Positions 25,883 through 35,415 are shown, counted from the first letter of the stretch. The stretch is 64,000 nt of DNA from UBA6059 sp964351595 (GCA_964351595.1 CAYGOT010000004.1:1-64000); one strand, 5' to 3'. The notes: generated by a model not told the origin, from the sequence alone. A program made the numbers and translations.

Positions 25883-26590
25883 ATGGCGCGGTTGAAACCA
25901 CTTTTTATCGCTCCCATCATCTTGATAGCCTTTATGACCGGGATATTTTGGATCGTTGCAGATTGTTTCAATTGTCCTCCGTCCTGTGAAGATTTCAATG
26001 AGGATTGGCGTGAGTATTCGGGAACCAATGAAATCATGCTTCTGATGAACGACACGCTCAACTATGCCGAAGAAAACCAGATTATTAGCAAGTTCGCGAC
26101 CAGCAACTCCAAGGATAGTTTAATCCTTGAGCTGATTGCTGTCAATCATCTGAATAGAAATGGTGTGGAATGGCTTAGTTTGAAATTCAATGAAAGTCGA
26201 GTCACCAAGCCACTCACAGTTCCAGACTTATGGAATGCCACCACTCAATTTGCAGGCCTTGAATTATTCCCAAATGATGCGCTCAATTTCGTGCCTGAAT
26301 ATAATCTTCGGGTTCTGGATTCTGTTGTATTGGCTGATCAATCGATAGCTTACGAGGCAGCCTCTCTTTGGCTTTTTGAAGGAGAACAGCCAGAAGTAAT
26401 TGGTCGTGACATGACTGCTTTTAATAAAATGATTGGGGTTTTTGATCTTACTGGTTACGACTCGGCTCACTTCAATAGTAAAGTTAATCGCCTATTTAAG
26501 GAAACGATCAAACTAAGCCCAAGCCTTGCGGCTAAAGACAGCAGAAGACATGACCTCAGTCGCATTGAAGGTCTTTACTATGATGAGTAG
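25883..26590 (+). CDS. Hypothetical membrane-anchored protein
   Basis: 235 residues from the ATG at 25883. One N-terminal helix (FIAPIILIAFMTGIFWIVA) is followed by a cysteine-rich short stretch (DCFNCPPSCEDF) and a soluble domain without known motifs. A TATATTAG box at 25871-25878 lies four bases before the ATG. The gene is flanked by REP sequences and I do not recognise the family. A frame upstream to 25763 runs through REP DNA and is not favoured. Confidence 0.6.
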   Translation: MARLKPLFIAPIILIAFMTGIFWIVADCFNCPPSCEDFNEDWREYSGTNEIMLLMNDTLNYAEENQIISKFATSNSKDSLILELIAVNHLNRNGVEWLSLKFNESRVTKPLTVPDLWNATTQFAGLELFPNDALNFVPEYNLRVLDSVVLADQSIAYEAASLWLFEGEQPEVIGRDMTAFNKMIGVFDLTGYDSAHFNSKVNRLFKETIKLSPSLAAKDSRRHDLSRIEGLYYDE

Positions 26591-26657
26591 GTGCTTCTAT
26601 CTTACAACTAGCAGGTGTGCACGCGGCAGGCTGGCTGTGGTTAGGAAAGTTCTGAGG

Positions 26658-27761
26658 TTATTTACCCAGCTCGACGATAGCTTTTCTAGCCGATCGTGCA
26701 GCGGCATGAACTGATACCCAGTCCTCTCCATCTGTGTAGGGTCCTCCGGCAAAGTGTAATTTCCCAGCTACTGGATTACCAAGCTCTCTGACCATTCTCC
26801 AGTCCGCATGATCAGTCATGTACCCGGATCGGATAAAAGGCTCCTTATCCCAATTTTGTGATATGTGCTTGATATAATTCGGCGTGGCTTGCTGGGCATA
26901 AATAGCATCAAGTTCATCCAAAATAGCGGTCTTCAATTCGCTATCTGAAAGTGACGTGAAGTCAAGCGCTGGTTTGCCCACCACAAACAAACCAATAATG
27001 TTTTTAGAGCTATTTTGGCCTAAAGTCGCATCGTAATAAATCTTCTCTCCATCAACAGAGGAAGTGATTGGATACTCAAACCCATCATCATAGAATCGCT
27101 CAGAAAACTCAAAAAATGCCTTAAACCCTTCCCAAATGATGGTGTTGGCTATAGCATCGAGCTTATTTTGCGGTAGCTCCGGGATAAAATCAATATCTCC
27201 ATCCTGAAGGATTTTGAGCGGTACAGACACAATCACCTTGTCAGCAACATATTCCCTATTTTGAGTCGTAATGACCACTTGATCACCTGAGTAGTCGATT
27301 GATTGCACGATGGTGTTGTATGATATTTTTTTGGCGATAGACGGGACAATATATTCTTCAAAAAAACCAAACCACGAGGAGTTCACGAATTTTCGATCAG
27401 GGTTATCTGCGACGGTTTCTACGGAAACCGAAACAGAAGGGTCATTCACTATCTCTTCAAAAATATCTGTCCCGGTTTCCAGCCACTCCGCCCCCATCGG
27501 AATCGGGAAATCTGCAAAATCTGTATTGACCTTCATACGGCCACCGTGAAAAGCTGAAGCCTCCAGGATTTCAAAATGAGCGCCTTGCTGTTGCAATAGG
27601 TATCCGGCAGAGAGTCCACCAGCACCAGCGCCGATGATGATGACTCTACCTGTGTAGGGTATGATGGTGTCATCCTCTTCATCACAAGACGTAAGTGAAA
27701 ATTCTAAAGGTAAGGCAACACCCAGCACTCCACAGATTTTGATAAATTCCTTCCTCGTCAT
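26658..27761 (-). CDS. Exported flavin-containing amine oxidase-like protein
   Basis: A 367-residue protein. An N-terminal export signal ends at a lipobox-like LTSC, followed by an FAD dinucleotide fold VIIIGAGAGGLSAGYLLQ and the GG motif EASAFHGGRMKV. The C-terminus KLHFAGGPYTDGEDWVSV is the second FAD contact region of the amine oxidase/phytoene desaturase superfamily. It is shorter than typical monoamine oxidases (about 450 residues), mainly through a reduced substrate domain. The substrate is unknown. It is a single gene on the minus strand. Confidence 0.8.
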   Translation of the reverse strand: MTRKEFIKICGVLGVALPLEFSLTSCDEEDDTIIPYTGRVIIIGAGAGGLSAGYLLQQQGAHFEILEASAFHGGRMKVNTDFADFPIPMGAEWLETGTDIFEEIVNDPSVSVSVETVADNPDRKFVNSSWFGFFEEYIVPSIAKKISYNTIVQSIDYSGDQVVITTQNREYVADKVIVSVPLKILQDGDIDFIPELPQNKLDAIANTIIWEGFKAFFEFSERFYDDGFEYPITSSVDGEKIYYDATLGQNSSKNIIGLFVVGKPALDFTSLSDSELKTAILDELDAIYAQQATPNYIKHISQNWDKEPFIRSGYMTDHADWRMVRELGNPVAGKLHFAGGPYTDGEDWVSVHAAARSARKAIVELGK

Positions 27762-28042
27762 TTTGAATCAATTTGTATTGTTAACGATGGCTTCAGGTAA
27801 TCTCATACTCCACAAGGTAAAAAACTACTCGTAGGACTTTCTGATATCTTGACCGTTAACGGTTTTACGACTCATTTGTAGATATAGATGTTTTCCGTTG
27901 CTGATAGCGGCAAGGGGTTTTTATTTTTTAAGTCTTATTAAATAATCAGAGGCAGTACCTATCTACCTAAACACGCGCCCATAGATTATTGAGATCAGGA
28001 AATTGGAGATGCGGCCTGATTTATCTTTAATTGCCAAATAAT

Positions 28043-28609
28043 ATGGGCAAGTCAACTTTCATGAAAGGAATTGGTAAAACCTATGTCATGGTGATCACCA
28101 CGGTGGGTGTTGCATTGGCGGTAGGTAGAGGTGGCTATGAGATCGGTAAAGACATGGCCGAGAAGGTCAGTGATGCGGAGAAGCTCAACTTGCATCAGTC
28201 GAACCTTCAGCTCAATCAAAGGGTGAGGCTGCTGGAAGACTCCCTCCTCACCCTTGCAGCGGCCAACCAACCCGAGCGCTTCGAATCGGATGGCACCAAT
28301 ACCTCGCCTGGCGTCAATAGCAACCCGAACCAATACGAATACTTCCAGGGGAACATTCGATTTGGCAATTCATTTTTGGATAGCAAGACCCATGCGTCTA
28401 TATCCATCCTTTCCGCCAACTCTGACAATACAGGGGCGGCTTTCATTTCACTTCCGGATAAGAAACCCTCCAATAAGCGCTCCAAGCCGGTTGATGTAGC
28501 TCCAGGTCAGCAATGGGAGTTTGAATATGAAGACAAAACGTACATTCTGATCCTGGAGAGCATTCAGTGGATAGGCAGTGATTTTTCGGCCAGGGTTAGA
28601 GAGAAGTAG
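28043..28609 (+). CDS. Hypothetical single-helix anchored protein
   Basis: 188 residues from the ATG at 28043. One N-terminal helix (TYVMVITTVGVALAVGRGG) is followed by a short coiled coil (residues about 40-75) and a small beta-rich domain. No family is recognised. The spacer before it (27762-28042) holds a TTGC/GCAA hairpin followed by a T-run and no gene. The function is unknown. Confidence 0.6.
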   Translation: MGKSTFMKGIGKTYVMVITTVGVALAVGRGGYEIGKDMAEKVSDAEKLNLHQSNLQLNQRVRLLEDSLLTLAAANQPERFESDGTNTSPGVNSNPNQYEYFQGNIRFGNSFLDSKTHASISILSANSDNTGAAFISLPDKKPSNKRSKPVDVAPGQQWEFEYEDKTYILILESIQWIGSDFSARVREK

Positions 28610-28681
28610 CAGGAAGTGAAGGATCGCCCACAACACCTATCTGTTGCATGATCCAACCGCTACAAGACGGAGCGTAAATCC

Positions 28682-28710
28682 AAAAAACCCGACCAACTCA
28701 GCCGGGTTTC
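28682..28710 (-). terminator. Terminator-like hairpin for minus-strand transcription
   Basis: AAACCCG and CGGGTTT pair across an 11-nt loop. On the minus strand the stem is followed by a run of T, so it would end transcription coming from the small minus-strand frame at 28733-28954. Confidence 0.6.
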
Positions 28711-28732
28711 ATTCACTGGTTACCGGTAAATA

Positions 28733-28954
28733 TTAAAGCGTAGACGGGTCCATCTTCCCGAGCCATATCTGCCGACCTTTCTCACCGCCATTACCAATGT
28801 AGATGCGTTTTGTCCCACCTTCAATGGCAATGGAAGGGGTGCCGATGGAAGGTATCCTGTAGAGGGTGAAGTCGCCATTACCCAACTGATATTCCAACCA
28901 ATAAGTACAGCACTGGACACTATACGCGGAGCTAGTGGTCGCTTGAACATGCAT
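28733..28954 (-). CDS. Small hypothetical protein or gene remnant
   Basis: A 73-residue reading frame, MHVQATTSSAYSVQCC to the end KMDPSTL. Two points favour a real gene or remnant: the composition is protein-like (aromatic, Gly and Ser mix), and a minus-strand terminator lies about 20 nt after the stop. No family is recognised and it could be the tail of a decayed larger gene. It is the main content of the 447-nt spacer 28610-29056. Confidence 0.35.
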   Translation of the reverse strand: MHVQATTSSAYSVQCCTYWLEYQLGNGDFTLYRIPSIGTPSIAIEGGTKRIYIGNGGEKGRQIWLGKMDPSTL

Positions 28955-29023
28955 GGAAGGACTCAATTCCGAACCGAAAACGGTAAGTGAAACCTATAGA
29001 ACACAGATGAATGAGCTAAGGGA

Positions 29024-29053
29024 TTTGAAGCGTCCGAGATTCAATTATCTTCG
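29024..29053 (+). promoter_or_regulatory. Bacteroidota-type promoter of the hutG-hutF operon
   Basis: TTTG at 29024-29027, 18 bp, then TATCTTCG at 29046-29053, close to the TTTG-N18-20-TAnnTTTG consensus. The ATG at 29057 begins only three bases after the -7 box, so transcription probably starts at or next to the start codon, giving a nearly leaderless mRNA. Confidence 0.6.
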
Positions 29054-29056
29054 TGT

Positions 29057-29860
29057 ATGCCTTACGAAATCATCAATCCCGCTTCTGAAATTCCTATGGT
29101 CCTAAGTGTGCCGCATTGCGGAATCACGATCCCCTCCGACCTGAAGTCGTCCTATGTAGCAGAAAAGATCGACTTCATTGATGACACAGATTGGTATGTA
29201 GATCGACTATATGATTTTGTGACTGAGATGGGGGTCACCATGATTAGAGCAAAGTACAGCCGATGGGTCATTGATCTTAACAGAAATGCCAAAGACCAGC
29301 CGCTCTATGATGATGGTCGGGTGATTACGGCACTCACCCCAGTTTCTGATTTCAATGGCGAACCCATTTATGAAACTAATCAGCCGGATACAGCGGAGGT
29401 TCAGCGAAGAGTGGCTACCTACTACCAGCCTTATTATGATAAGATCAATGAACTTCTTGAGGAAAGAAGGGCCAAGCATGATCATGTATTATTCTTCGAT
29501 GCGCATTCGATAAGACAATACGTCCCGGGCATAAGGAGCGAACCTTTCCCTGATCTGATCTTAGGTGATGTGGATGAGACTTCAGCAGATGGCAGCTTAA
29601 TCGAAACGGCGGAAAGGTTGTTAGCCAGTTCGTCCTACTCATTTCAGCACAATGATCCCTTCAAGGGTGGGAATCTGACAAGGCATTTCGGGAAGCCACA
29701 AAAAGGCATACATGCCCTGCAATTGGAGATGTCCAAGACGCTCTACATGAATGATGTGCAGACGCTTTATCATGAAGAGCGCGCAGAAAAAATCAGAACC
29801 CTCCTCAAATCGCTATTCGAACAACTGCTTCAAGGATTGCAAAAACTCAACAACCAATGA
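29057..29860 (+). CDS. hutG: N-formylglutamate amidohydrolase
   Basis: A 267-residue enzyme with family motifs VLSVPHCGITIP, DDTDWYVDRLYDF, KYSRWVIDLNR and FFDAHSIRQYVPGIR. It hydrolyses N-formylglutamate to glutamate and formate, the last step of the five-step histidine degradation route. It overlaps the following hutF by 4 nt (ATGA), which gives the substrate for this step. The other hut genes (hutH, hutU, hutI) are not in the window. Confidence 0.9.
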   Translation: MPYEIINPASEIPMVLSVPHCGITIPSDLKSSYVAEKIDFIDDTDWYVDRLYDFVTEMGVTMIRAKYSRWVIDLNRNAKDQPLYDDGRVITALTPVSDFNGEPIYETNQPDTAEVQRRVATYYQPYYDKINELLEERRAKHDHVLFFDAHSIRQYVPGIRSEPFPDLILGDVDETSADGSLIETAERLLASSSYSFQHNDPFKGGNLTRHFGKPQKGIHALQLEMSKTLYMNDVQTLYHEERAEKIRTLLKSLFEQLLQGLQKLNNQ

Positions 29861-31236
29861 AAGCCTACAAGTTTGATCTATTGCTGCAAAATGATGGCTG
29901 GAAAAAAGACAGTTTTGTGACCGTTGATAGCCAGGGTATAATAGTTGATGTCTCATCAGAGAAGCCGGTGGATACGGAGGTTGAGCAAGTTCGGGGTTAT
30001 TGTCTTCCCGGATTTCAAAATGCACATTCCCATGCTTTCCAATATGCCATGGCAGGGCTTGCAGAGATTCATCCCGACCCCTCAAAGTCAGATGATTTCT
30101 GGTCCTGGAGAAATACGATGTACAAGATCGCCTTGTCTATCGATCCCGATCAGCTGGAAGCTATAGCTGCCATGCTCTATGCCGAGATGCTGAGGCACGG
30201 CTACACGCACGTTGCAGAGTTTCACTATCTGCACCATGATCGATCAGGAAGCCCATTTGAAAACAGGGCGGAAATGGGTGAAAGACTACTAGCCGCCGCA
30301 GACCGTGTTGGTATGAATATCACCCTGGTACCCATGTTCTACCAAATGGGTGGATTCGGTAAAAGCGCCGAGCCGGAGCAGCGACGATTTCTCTCAAACT
30401 CATTGGAGGCATATCTGGAACTATTAGCTGCCTCAGAGCGATTAGTGCAAAAATACAGTTCGGCTCGTCTGGGCGTTGGGTTTCATTCGCTGCGAGCGGT
30501 AAATGAGGAGTCGATGCGAAGCTTTTTTGAGCAACACACAAGCGACCTTCCCTTTCATATTCATGTCTCCGAACAGCTCAAAGAGGTGAAAGAATGCCAG
30601 GAGTACTATGGCAAAAGACCAGTAGAATGGCTGCTGGAGAACACACCCATCGACGGTAGTTTTCACCTGGTCCATGCTACACATTTGACCCATGAAGAAA
30701 CAACCGGCATAGCCAATAGCGGGGCTCACGTAGTGCTCTGTCCCTCTACAGAAGGCAACCTTGGAGATGGTATTTTTCCATTGAAGCCTTTCCAGGAAGC
30801 CGGTGGCGAGTGGTCCATCGGTACGGACAGCCATATCGGCTTAAGCCCTCTGGAGGAACTCAGAATCCTCGATTACGGTCAACGCCTCACTAGTCACCGA
30901 CGTGACCAGTTGATTAACTCCGAAAACGGGGATAGCGGTCACTTCGGGTTTGACATGTCGCTCAAATCCGGCCGAGCGGCCATGGGAAATTCAGCTACTG
31001 AATACTTCCAGGTGGGTGAGCCGTTCGATGGGATTGTAATCGATGCTGCCCGTCCGCTAATCGCTACGAGCTCAGCTGATAAACTACTTTCTACATTGAT
31101 CTATGCGGGTGATCCTTCATTCTTTCTCGGCACGATTACCAACGGCACCTGGCGGGTACGAAACGGACTGCATAGCAAGTACGAGGAGGTACTTGCCGAC
31201 TTCAATAGAGCGATGGCAGGGATTGGAGTTCGTTAG
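29857..31236 (+). CDS. hutF: Formimidoylglutamate deiminase
   Basis: A 459-residue amidohydrolase-superfamily protein. Metal-binding NAHSHAFQYAMAG, then VAEFHYLHHD, a later HVSEQ and LVHATHLTHEE, and GTDSHIGLSP follow the HutF order. It deiminates N-formimidoylglutamate to N-formylglutamate and ammonia, and HutG then removes formate. The gene pair defines the HutF/HutG variant of histidine catabolism. Length and motifs are complete. Confidence 0.9.
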   Translation: MKAYKFDLLLQNDGWKKDSFVTVDSQGIIVDVSSEKPVDTEVEQVRGYCLPGFQNAHSHAFQYAMAGLAEIHPDPSKSDDFWSWRNTMYKIALSIDPDQLEAIAAMLYAEMLRHGYTHVAEFHYLHHDRSGSPFENRAEMGERLLAAADRVGMNITLVPMFYQMGGFGKSAEPEQRRFLSNSLEAYLELLAASERLVQKYSSARLGVGFHSLRAVNEESMRSFFEQHTSDLPFHIHVSEQLKEVKECQEYYGKRPVEWLLENTPIDGSFHLVHATHLTHEETTGIANSGAHVVLCPSTEGNLGDGIFPLKPFQEAGGEWSIGTDSHIGLSPLEELRILDYGQRLTSHRRDQLINSENGDSGHFGFDMSLKSGRAAMGNSATEYFQVGEPFDGIVIDAARPLIATSSADKLLSTLIYAGDPSFFLGTITNGTWRVRNGLHSKYEEVLADFNRAMAGIGVR

Positions 31237-31418
31237 TCACTGGAGGAGGAGACTGGCTCGCGAATAAGACTCTATCAGCTTTACCCCCTATCGTAAATGA
31301 AGCTCAGTTCTATCCTATCTGGAATATGCTTGGCCGATACCAGGATCCACTCTAATTTTGGTGACAAACCATACTACCAACAAACAGTTACAAACTTCAA
31401 ACAAAGACTAGAACATAA

Positions 31419-32183
31419 ATGATAGCTGTAGTTTCCCCTGCTAAAACACTGGATTTCGAAAAGCCTGCCAAAGGAACGCCAACCAAACCGAGGTTGCTCA
31501 AATGCGCCAACGAACTCATTGGAATACTGCGTACCAAGTCACCCGATGATCTGAAAGAACTCATGGACATCAGTGATAATTTGGCGGAGCTGAATGTTGA
31601 TCGCTATCAATCTTATAAGAAAAGTCACAGTGAGCATAATGCCAAGCCGAGCGTTTTTGCCTTTCAAGGAGATGTGTATCAGGGCTTGCAGGCGGACTCT
31701 TTCAATGAACATGACCTGGCCTTTGCACAGACCCATTTTAGGATATTATCAGGTCTTTACGGTTTACTGCGTCCTATGGATTTGATACAACCTTATCGAT
31801 TAGAGATGGGCACCAGACTTGCTTTTGATGATTACAACACGCTCTACCAATACTGGGATGATACCATACTCAAGCTTTTACTTAAAGACCTGAAAGCCCA
31901 AGGTGACAATATCATCGTCAACCTAGCCTCCAACGAATACTTCAAATCCATTGAGAAAAAAGGTGTAAAAGCCCGGATCGTAGATGTAGAATTCAAAGAA
32001 TTTAAGAACGGGGAGTACAAAATCATCTCATTCTTTGCCAAGAAAGCCAGGGGATTGATGTCGCGCTATATGATCCAAAATCAGATCAACGACGTGGAAG
32101 CCTTGAAAAACTTTCAGGATGAGGACTATTATTTCGATGAGAAGGCTTCATCAGAGAACTTTCTCGCCTTTAAGCGAGGCTGA
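31419..32183 (+). CDS. yaaA: Peroxide stress protein YaaA
   Basis: A 254-residue protein starting MIAVVSPAKTLDFEKP, the YaaA/DUF328 signature, with QGDVYQGLQA and ILSGLYGLLRPMDLIQPYRLEMG further on. In E. coli YaaA lowers free iron during peroxide stress and binds DNA. It is an isolated gene, with 182 bp of spacer before it that shows nothing notable. Confidence 0.9.
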   Translation: MIAVVSPAKTLDFEKPAKGTPTKPRLLKCANELIGILRTKSPDDLKELMDISDNLAELNVDRYQSYKKSHSEHNAKPSVFAFQGDVYQGLQADSFNEHDLAFAQTHFRILSGLYGLLRPMDLIQPYRLEMGTRLAFDDYNTLYQYWDDTILKLLLKDLKAQGDNIIVNLASNEYFKSIEKKGVKARIVDVEFKEFKNGEYKIISFFAKKARGLMSRYMIQNQINDVEALKNFQDEDYYFDEKASSENFLAFKRG

Positions 32184-32254
32184 TTCGAAACACCTACTTA
32201 GGACTTATCAGAATTACCCAAATCATGAAGGGAAACAGAAAAGTAAGAGATTGA

Positions 32255-32767
32255 ATGAGCAAGTCCAGATTGATAAAGCGCCTGGAGTGGTATTACCCTA
32301 CTGAACGGTTTCATGCTTTTGGAACCTTCCCAGGTTTGTTGGGCTATGCCTTGTACAAACTACCGTTAACAAATAGTATCCTCGTGGGATACGGATTGCT
32401 GGTTTGTATCTATATCCTTTATCAAGGACAGCACTACTGGAAGCTTAAGCTGTACCGACTTAAGAATATCGACTTTGACCAAGCAGCCAATGTTCTATTT
32501 TTCAAGCATTCAAAAAGAATCAATTTCATTCTGATTGTTCTGATGCCATTGATAACAATTGTTCAGCTCTATTTGGCCAGCTGGCAGCTGAGTGATTCAG
32601 GATTTCTGTGGGGTCTACTCGCTTGCACTTTTGGCATACTTGAACATATCAACTACTATCACATACAGCTCATGATCGACAATGAATACGATTGGAAATA
32701 CCTGCTCACCAATAGAAGACTAAAGGTGGCAAGCCTTGCCAAAGACCTGCAGGACGAAAAGTTCTAA
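32255..32767 (+). CDS. Hypothetical inner-membrane protein
   Basis: 170 residues with about four hydrophobic helices (roughly residues 22-40, 42-57, 88-108 and 115-132). A basic N-terminus carries KRLEWYYPTERFHAFG. No family is recognised. It lies 72 bp after yaaA on the same strand and could be transcribed with it. Confidence 0.65.
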   Translation: MSKSRLIKRLEWYYPTERFHAFGTFPGLLGYALYKLPLTNSILVGYGLLVCIYILYQGQHYWKLKLYRLKNIDFDQAANVLFFKHSKRINFILIVLMPLITIVQLYLASWQLSDSGFLWGLLACTFGILEHINYYHIQLMIDNEYDWKYLLTNRRLKVASLAKDLQDEKF

Positions 32768-32887
32768 ACCTTCCGTTGATCAACTTCAGGCCAAGAGAGA
32801 ATTATCCTTTTCGCTGAGCACTTTCGATTTCGGTTCCTCTTTCATCGATTGTTGTGATTTTCTATCTTGTGATGAAATCCAATTGAC

Positions 32888-33754
32888 ATGAAAGCACTAA
32901 CTACGTTACTACTTGTACTTATCACACTACTCCTCATGAACTGCAGCGGACCTAAAAAAGAAACGCCTTCCAAACCAGAAGAAACAATGGAAAATCCTGA
33001 ATGGATAGTTGATTTTCAAGATGATTTTGAAACTTTCAACCCTGATAACTGGCAGGACCAGCGGATCTGGGTCAACAATGAAAACCACTGCTATGTACCT
33101 GACGGTGAGTTTGGCACCCGAGAGGTCAGTGATGGTACGTTAAAGATCAAAGTGGTCAATATTGGTGAAAAGATGGTTTGCGACAACTTTGATAAGCATG
33201 GCAATCAGCACCCAGATACAGAGTATGTGGCCGGTCGCATCTGCTCCAAGAATCGCAAAGAGTTTATCAAAGGAAAATGGACCGCTCGGCTCAAATTGTC
33301 AAGCAATGGTGAGGCCAGCCAGTTCCCTGCTTGGTGGCTACTTGGTGCGCAAAACAACGAGCCTCCGGTACAGGAAGAGGATGAGAATGTTTGTTGGCCG
33401 CTCACTGGCTCAGGAGAGATCGATATCTTCGAGCATCACGGTGACCATATGAAAGATGAGTTTACCACAGGCGCTATCGTCAGCCTTGGTGAATGCGACA
33501 AAGGAGATTGGGAGAGCAGTCGCAGAAACTTCCCAGCCACACTCAATGAGTTTCATGAGTATAGCGTCGAATGGGAAGGGAGTGACTTAGTCTATCGATT
33601 GGATGGAGAGGAAGTCTACCGCAATCCTGGTGAAGGCGATAAGTATCCTGAACCGATGTTCGCCATACTCAACTTTGCAAAGATCACTGACTCACCTATG
33701 GAGGGCGAATGGGTCATGGAAGTGGACTGGGTGAGGCATGAGAAGAGGAGTTAA
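32888..33754 (+). CDS. Family 16 glycoside hydrolase lipoprotein (1)
   Basis: A 288-residue lipoprotein (lipobox Cys19, LLLMNC). The GH16 catalytic motif is GEIDIFEH with Glu177 as nucleophile, Asp179, and Glu182 as acid/base. The surrounding FQDDFETFNPDNW and SQFPAWWLLG fit the beta-jelly-roll family. It likely cuts beta-1,3- or mixed beta-glucans (laminarin, lichenin) or related galactans. It is followed 12 bp later by a second GH16, so the two act together. The TATCTTGT box at 32862-32869 is a weak promoter candidate. Confidence 0.85.
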   Translation: MKALTTLLLVLITLLLMNCSGPKKETPSKPEETMENPEWIVDFQDDFETFNPDNWQDQRIWVNNENHCYVPDGEFGTREVSDGTLKIKVVNIGEKMVCDNFDKHGNQHPDTEYVAGRICSKNRKEFIKGKWTARLKLSSNGEASQFPAWWLLGAQNNEPPVQEEDENVCWPLTGSGEIDIFEHHGDHMKDEFTTGAIVSLGECDKGDWESSRRNFPATLNEFHEYSVEWEGSDLVYRLDGEEVYRNPGEGDKYPEPMFAILNFAKITDSPMEGEWVMEVDWVRHEKRS

Positions 33755-33766
33755 ATCAAATTCTAC

Positions 33767-34651
33767 ATGACGGTTAACCAACTTACAATCTCACTTACCT
33801 TATTGATTTTTATAAGCGCCTGCGGAAGTAAACCGCAACCTGAAGCTATGGAAGAAGAGAATATCAACATGTCCACCGAGTCGAATGCTAAGACGACCTA
33901 TAACCCAGGCAGTGACTATCAACTCGTCTGGGCAGATGAATTTGACGGTAGTGAACTGGATACCTCCAACTGGAACAGACAAGTCGAACCAGCAGGTCGC
34001 TTCAACGAAGAATGGCAGAGGTACACTGATAGCCCCGACAATGCTTACATCGAAGACAACAAGCTAGTGATCAAAGCTATCCATGAGGGTGATGCGCATG
34101 GAATGAATCAATACACCTCCGGCCGACTGAATACTGCTGGAAAACAATCCTGGCAGTATGGCAAGATAGTGGCCCGAATGAAGCTACCACATGGCGCAGG
34201 TATGTGGCCTGCCTTCTGGATGCTTGGAGATAATATCGATGAAAATGGCGGTGATACCCCCTGGCCCTTTTGTGGCGAGATCGACATACTGGAACTATAT
34301 GGCTCCAAAGATGATGGTGTAGTAGAAGCCAACATCCACTATGCAGACGCTGCAGGTGAGCATGCCATGCTCGACCCTATACACTACAAACTGCCGGAAG
34401 GTCGCTTTGCGGATGACTTTCACATTTTCGAACTCGCATGGGACGAACAGCAGATCCGCTGGTTGGTCGATGGCGATGAGTACGCTGCTGTGGATATCAC
34501 TGATGACGAGTTTACCGAGTTTCATAACAAGTACTTTATCCTACTCAACATTGCGGTAGGTGGTACCTGGGCCGGTCGACCTGACGAGACCACCTCCTTT
34601 CCGCAGTACATGTATGTGGATTGGTTGAGGGTGTATCAGAAGGATTCCTGA
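33767..34651 (+). CDS. Family 16 glycoside hydrolase lipoprotein (2), laminarinase-like
   Basis: A 294-residue lipoprotein (lipobox Cys19, FISAC). The catalytic motif CGEIDILELYG has Glu171, Asp173 and Glu176. The region LVWADEFDGSELDTSNWN and the aromatic HGAGMWPAFWMLG are typical of bacterial laminarinases (GH16_3). It shares the organisation of the preceding GH16 but the sequences are clearly different. Both should act at the outer membrane or in the periplasm on marine beta-glucans. No SusC/SusD pair is adjacent, so this is not a full polysaccharide utilisation locus. Confidence 0.9.
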   Translation: MTVNQLTISLTLLIFISACGSKPQPEAMEEENINMSTESNAKTTYNPGSDYQLVWADEFDGSELDTSNWNRQVEPAGRFNEEWQRYTDSPDNAYIEDNKLVIKAIHEGDAHGMNQYTSGRLNTAGKQSWQYGKIVARMKLPHGAGMWPAFWMLGDNIDENGGDTPWPFCGEIDILELYGSKDDGVVEANIHYADAAGEHAMLDPIHYKLPEGRFADDFHIFELAWDEQQIRWLVDGDEYAAVDITDDEFTEFHNKYFILLNIAVGGTWAGRPDETTSFPQYMYVDWLRVYQKDS

Positions 34652-34882
34652 GCTAATTACCCCCAAACCTCGTCCGAGACGAGGATGCACAAGAAATTCT
34701 CGTTTTGAAAACGAAAACTAGTAACGAGTCGAATTGTATGCTAGACAGACCAGAATGAAGACAAGAAAGGCTAGTTGAAATCTATTCTTGGATTACATGA
34801 ACTGAGTTCTCAGCGAGTCTTTAAGGCCAGAATTAGCTTAATCCAACTGCCGAACGTCTTATGAATTTTCTATCTTTATCAT

Positions 34883-35140
34883 ATGCCGGAGATAAGTCGG
34901 TTCTATGGAATTATCATCAAGATGTATTTTAATGAGCACAACCCACCTCATTTCCATGTAGAATATCAGGATTATGAAGCGGTTATCAATATTGAGACTG
35001 GTGAGGTGACGGGTCACCTGTCAAGAAGAGCAATTAATCTTGTCCACGATTGGTTAGATCAAAACAAGCAGGCTCTATTAGAAAATTGGAAACTTATTGA
35101 GCAAAGAAAACCGTTAAATAAGATCAAACCACTGGACTAA
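34883..35140 (+). CDS. DUF4160 protein (putative pair with DUF2442)
   Basis: An 85-residue protein starting MPEISRFYGIIIKMYF, then NEHNPPHFHVEYQDYEA, the DUF4160 hallmark. It ends one base into the next gene (TAATG overlap). DUF4160 and DUF2442 genes are commonly found side by side in many genomes and have been proposed as a toxin-antitoxin-like pair, without firm proof that I know of. The 231-nt spacer before it (34652-34882) has a CCTCGTC/GACGAGG hairpin at 34668-34684 and a TATCTTTA box at 34871. Confidence 0.85.
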   Translation: MPEISRFYGIIIKMYFNEHNPPHFHVEYQDYEAVINIETGEVTGHLSRRAINLVHDWLDQNKQALLENWKLIEQRKPLNKIKPLD

Positions 35141-35415
35141 TGAAAAGCGAGATGTTACTTATTAAGGTTGAAAAGGCTGATTATCTAAACGATTACAGAA
35201 TCGAACTCACTTTTTCTGACGGGCTCAACGGGGTGGTAGACTTGCGGTATGAAATCTGGGGAGAAGTATTCGAACCCCTTAAGGATGTGAATTACTTTAA
35301 GACGTTCACAAAAGATCGATGGACAATTGGTTGGGATTGCGGAGCGGATTTTGCGCCGGAGTTTCTTCATTCTTTAGTCCTCAAGCAGAATAAAAAGGCA
35401 CAGGAGGTGCTCTAG
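35140..35415 (+). CDS. DUF2442 protein
   Basis: A 91-residue protein with the DUF2442 pattern: YRIELTFSDGLNGVVDLRYEIWG, then KTFTKDRWTIGWDCGADFAPEFLH. The ATG overlaps the stop of the DUF4160 gene. The two probably act as one unit. The role is unknown, and a toxin-antitoxin function is a hypothesis. Confidence 0.85.
   Translation: MKSEMLLIKVEKADYLNDYRIELTFSDGLNGVVDLRYEIWGEVFEPLKDVNYFKTFTKDRWTIGWDCGADFAPEFLHSLVLKQNKKAQEVL

Noticed and set aside
32888..34651. A full polysaccharide utilisation locus around the two GH16 genes.
   Set aside because: No SusC/SusD pair, transporter or regulator is next to them, so only a two-enzyme unit is supported.
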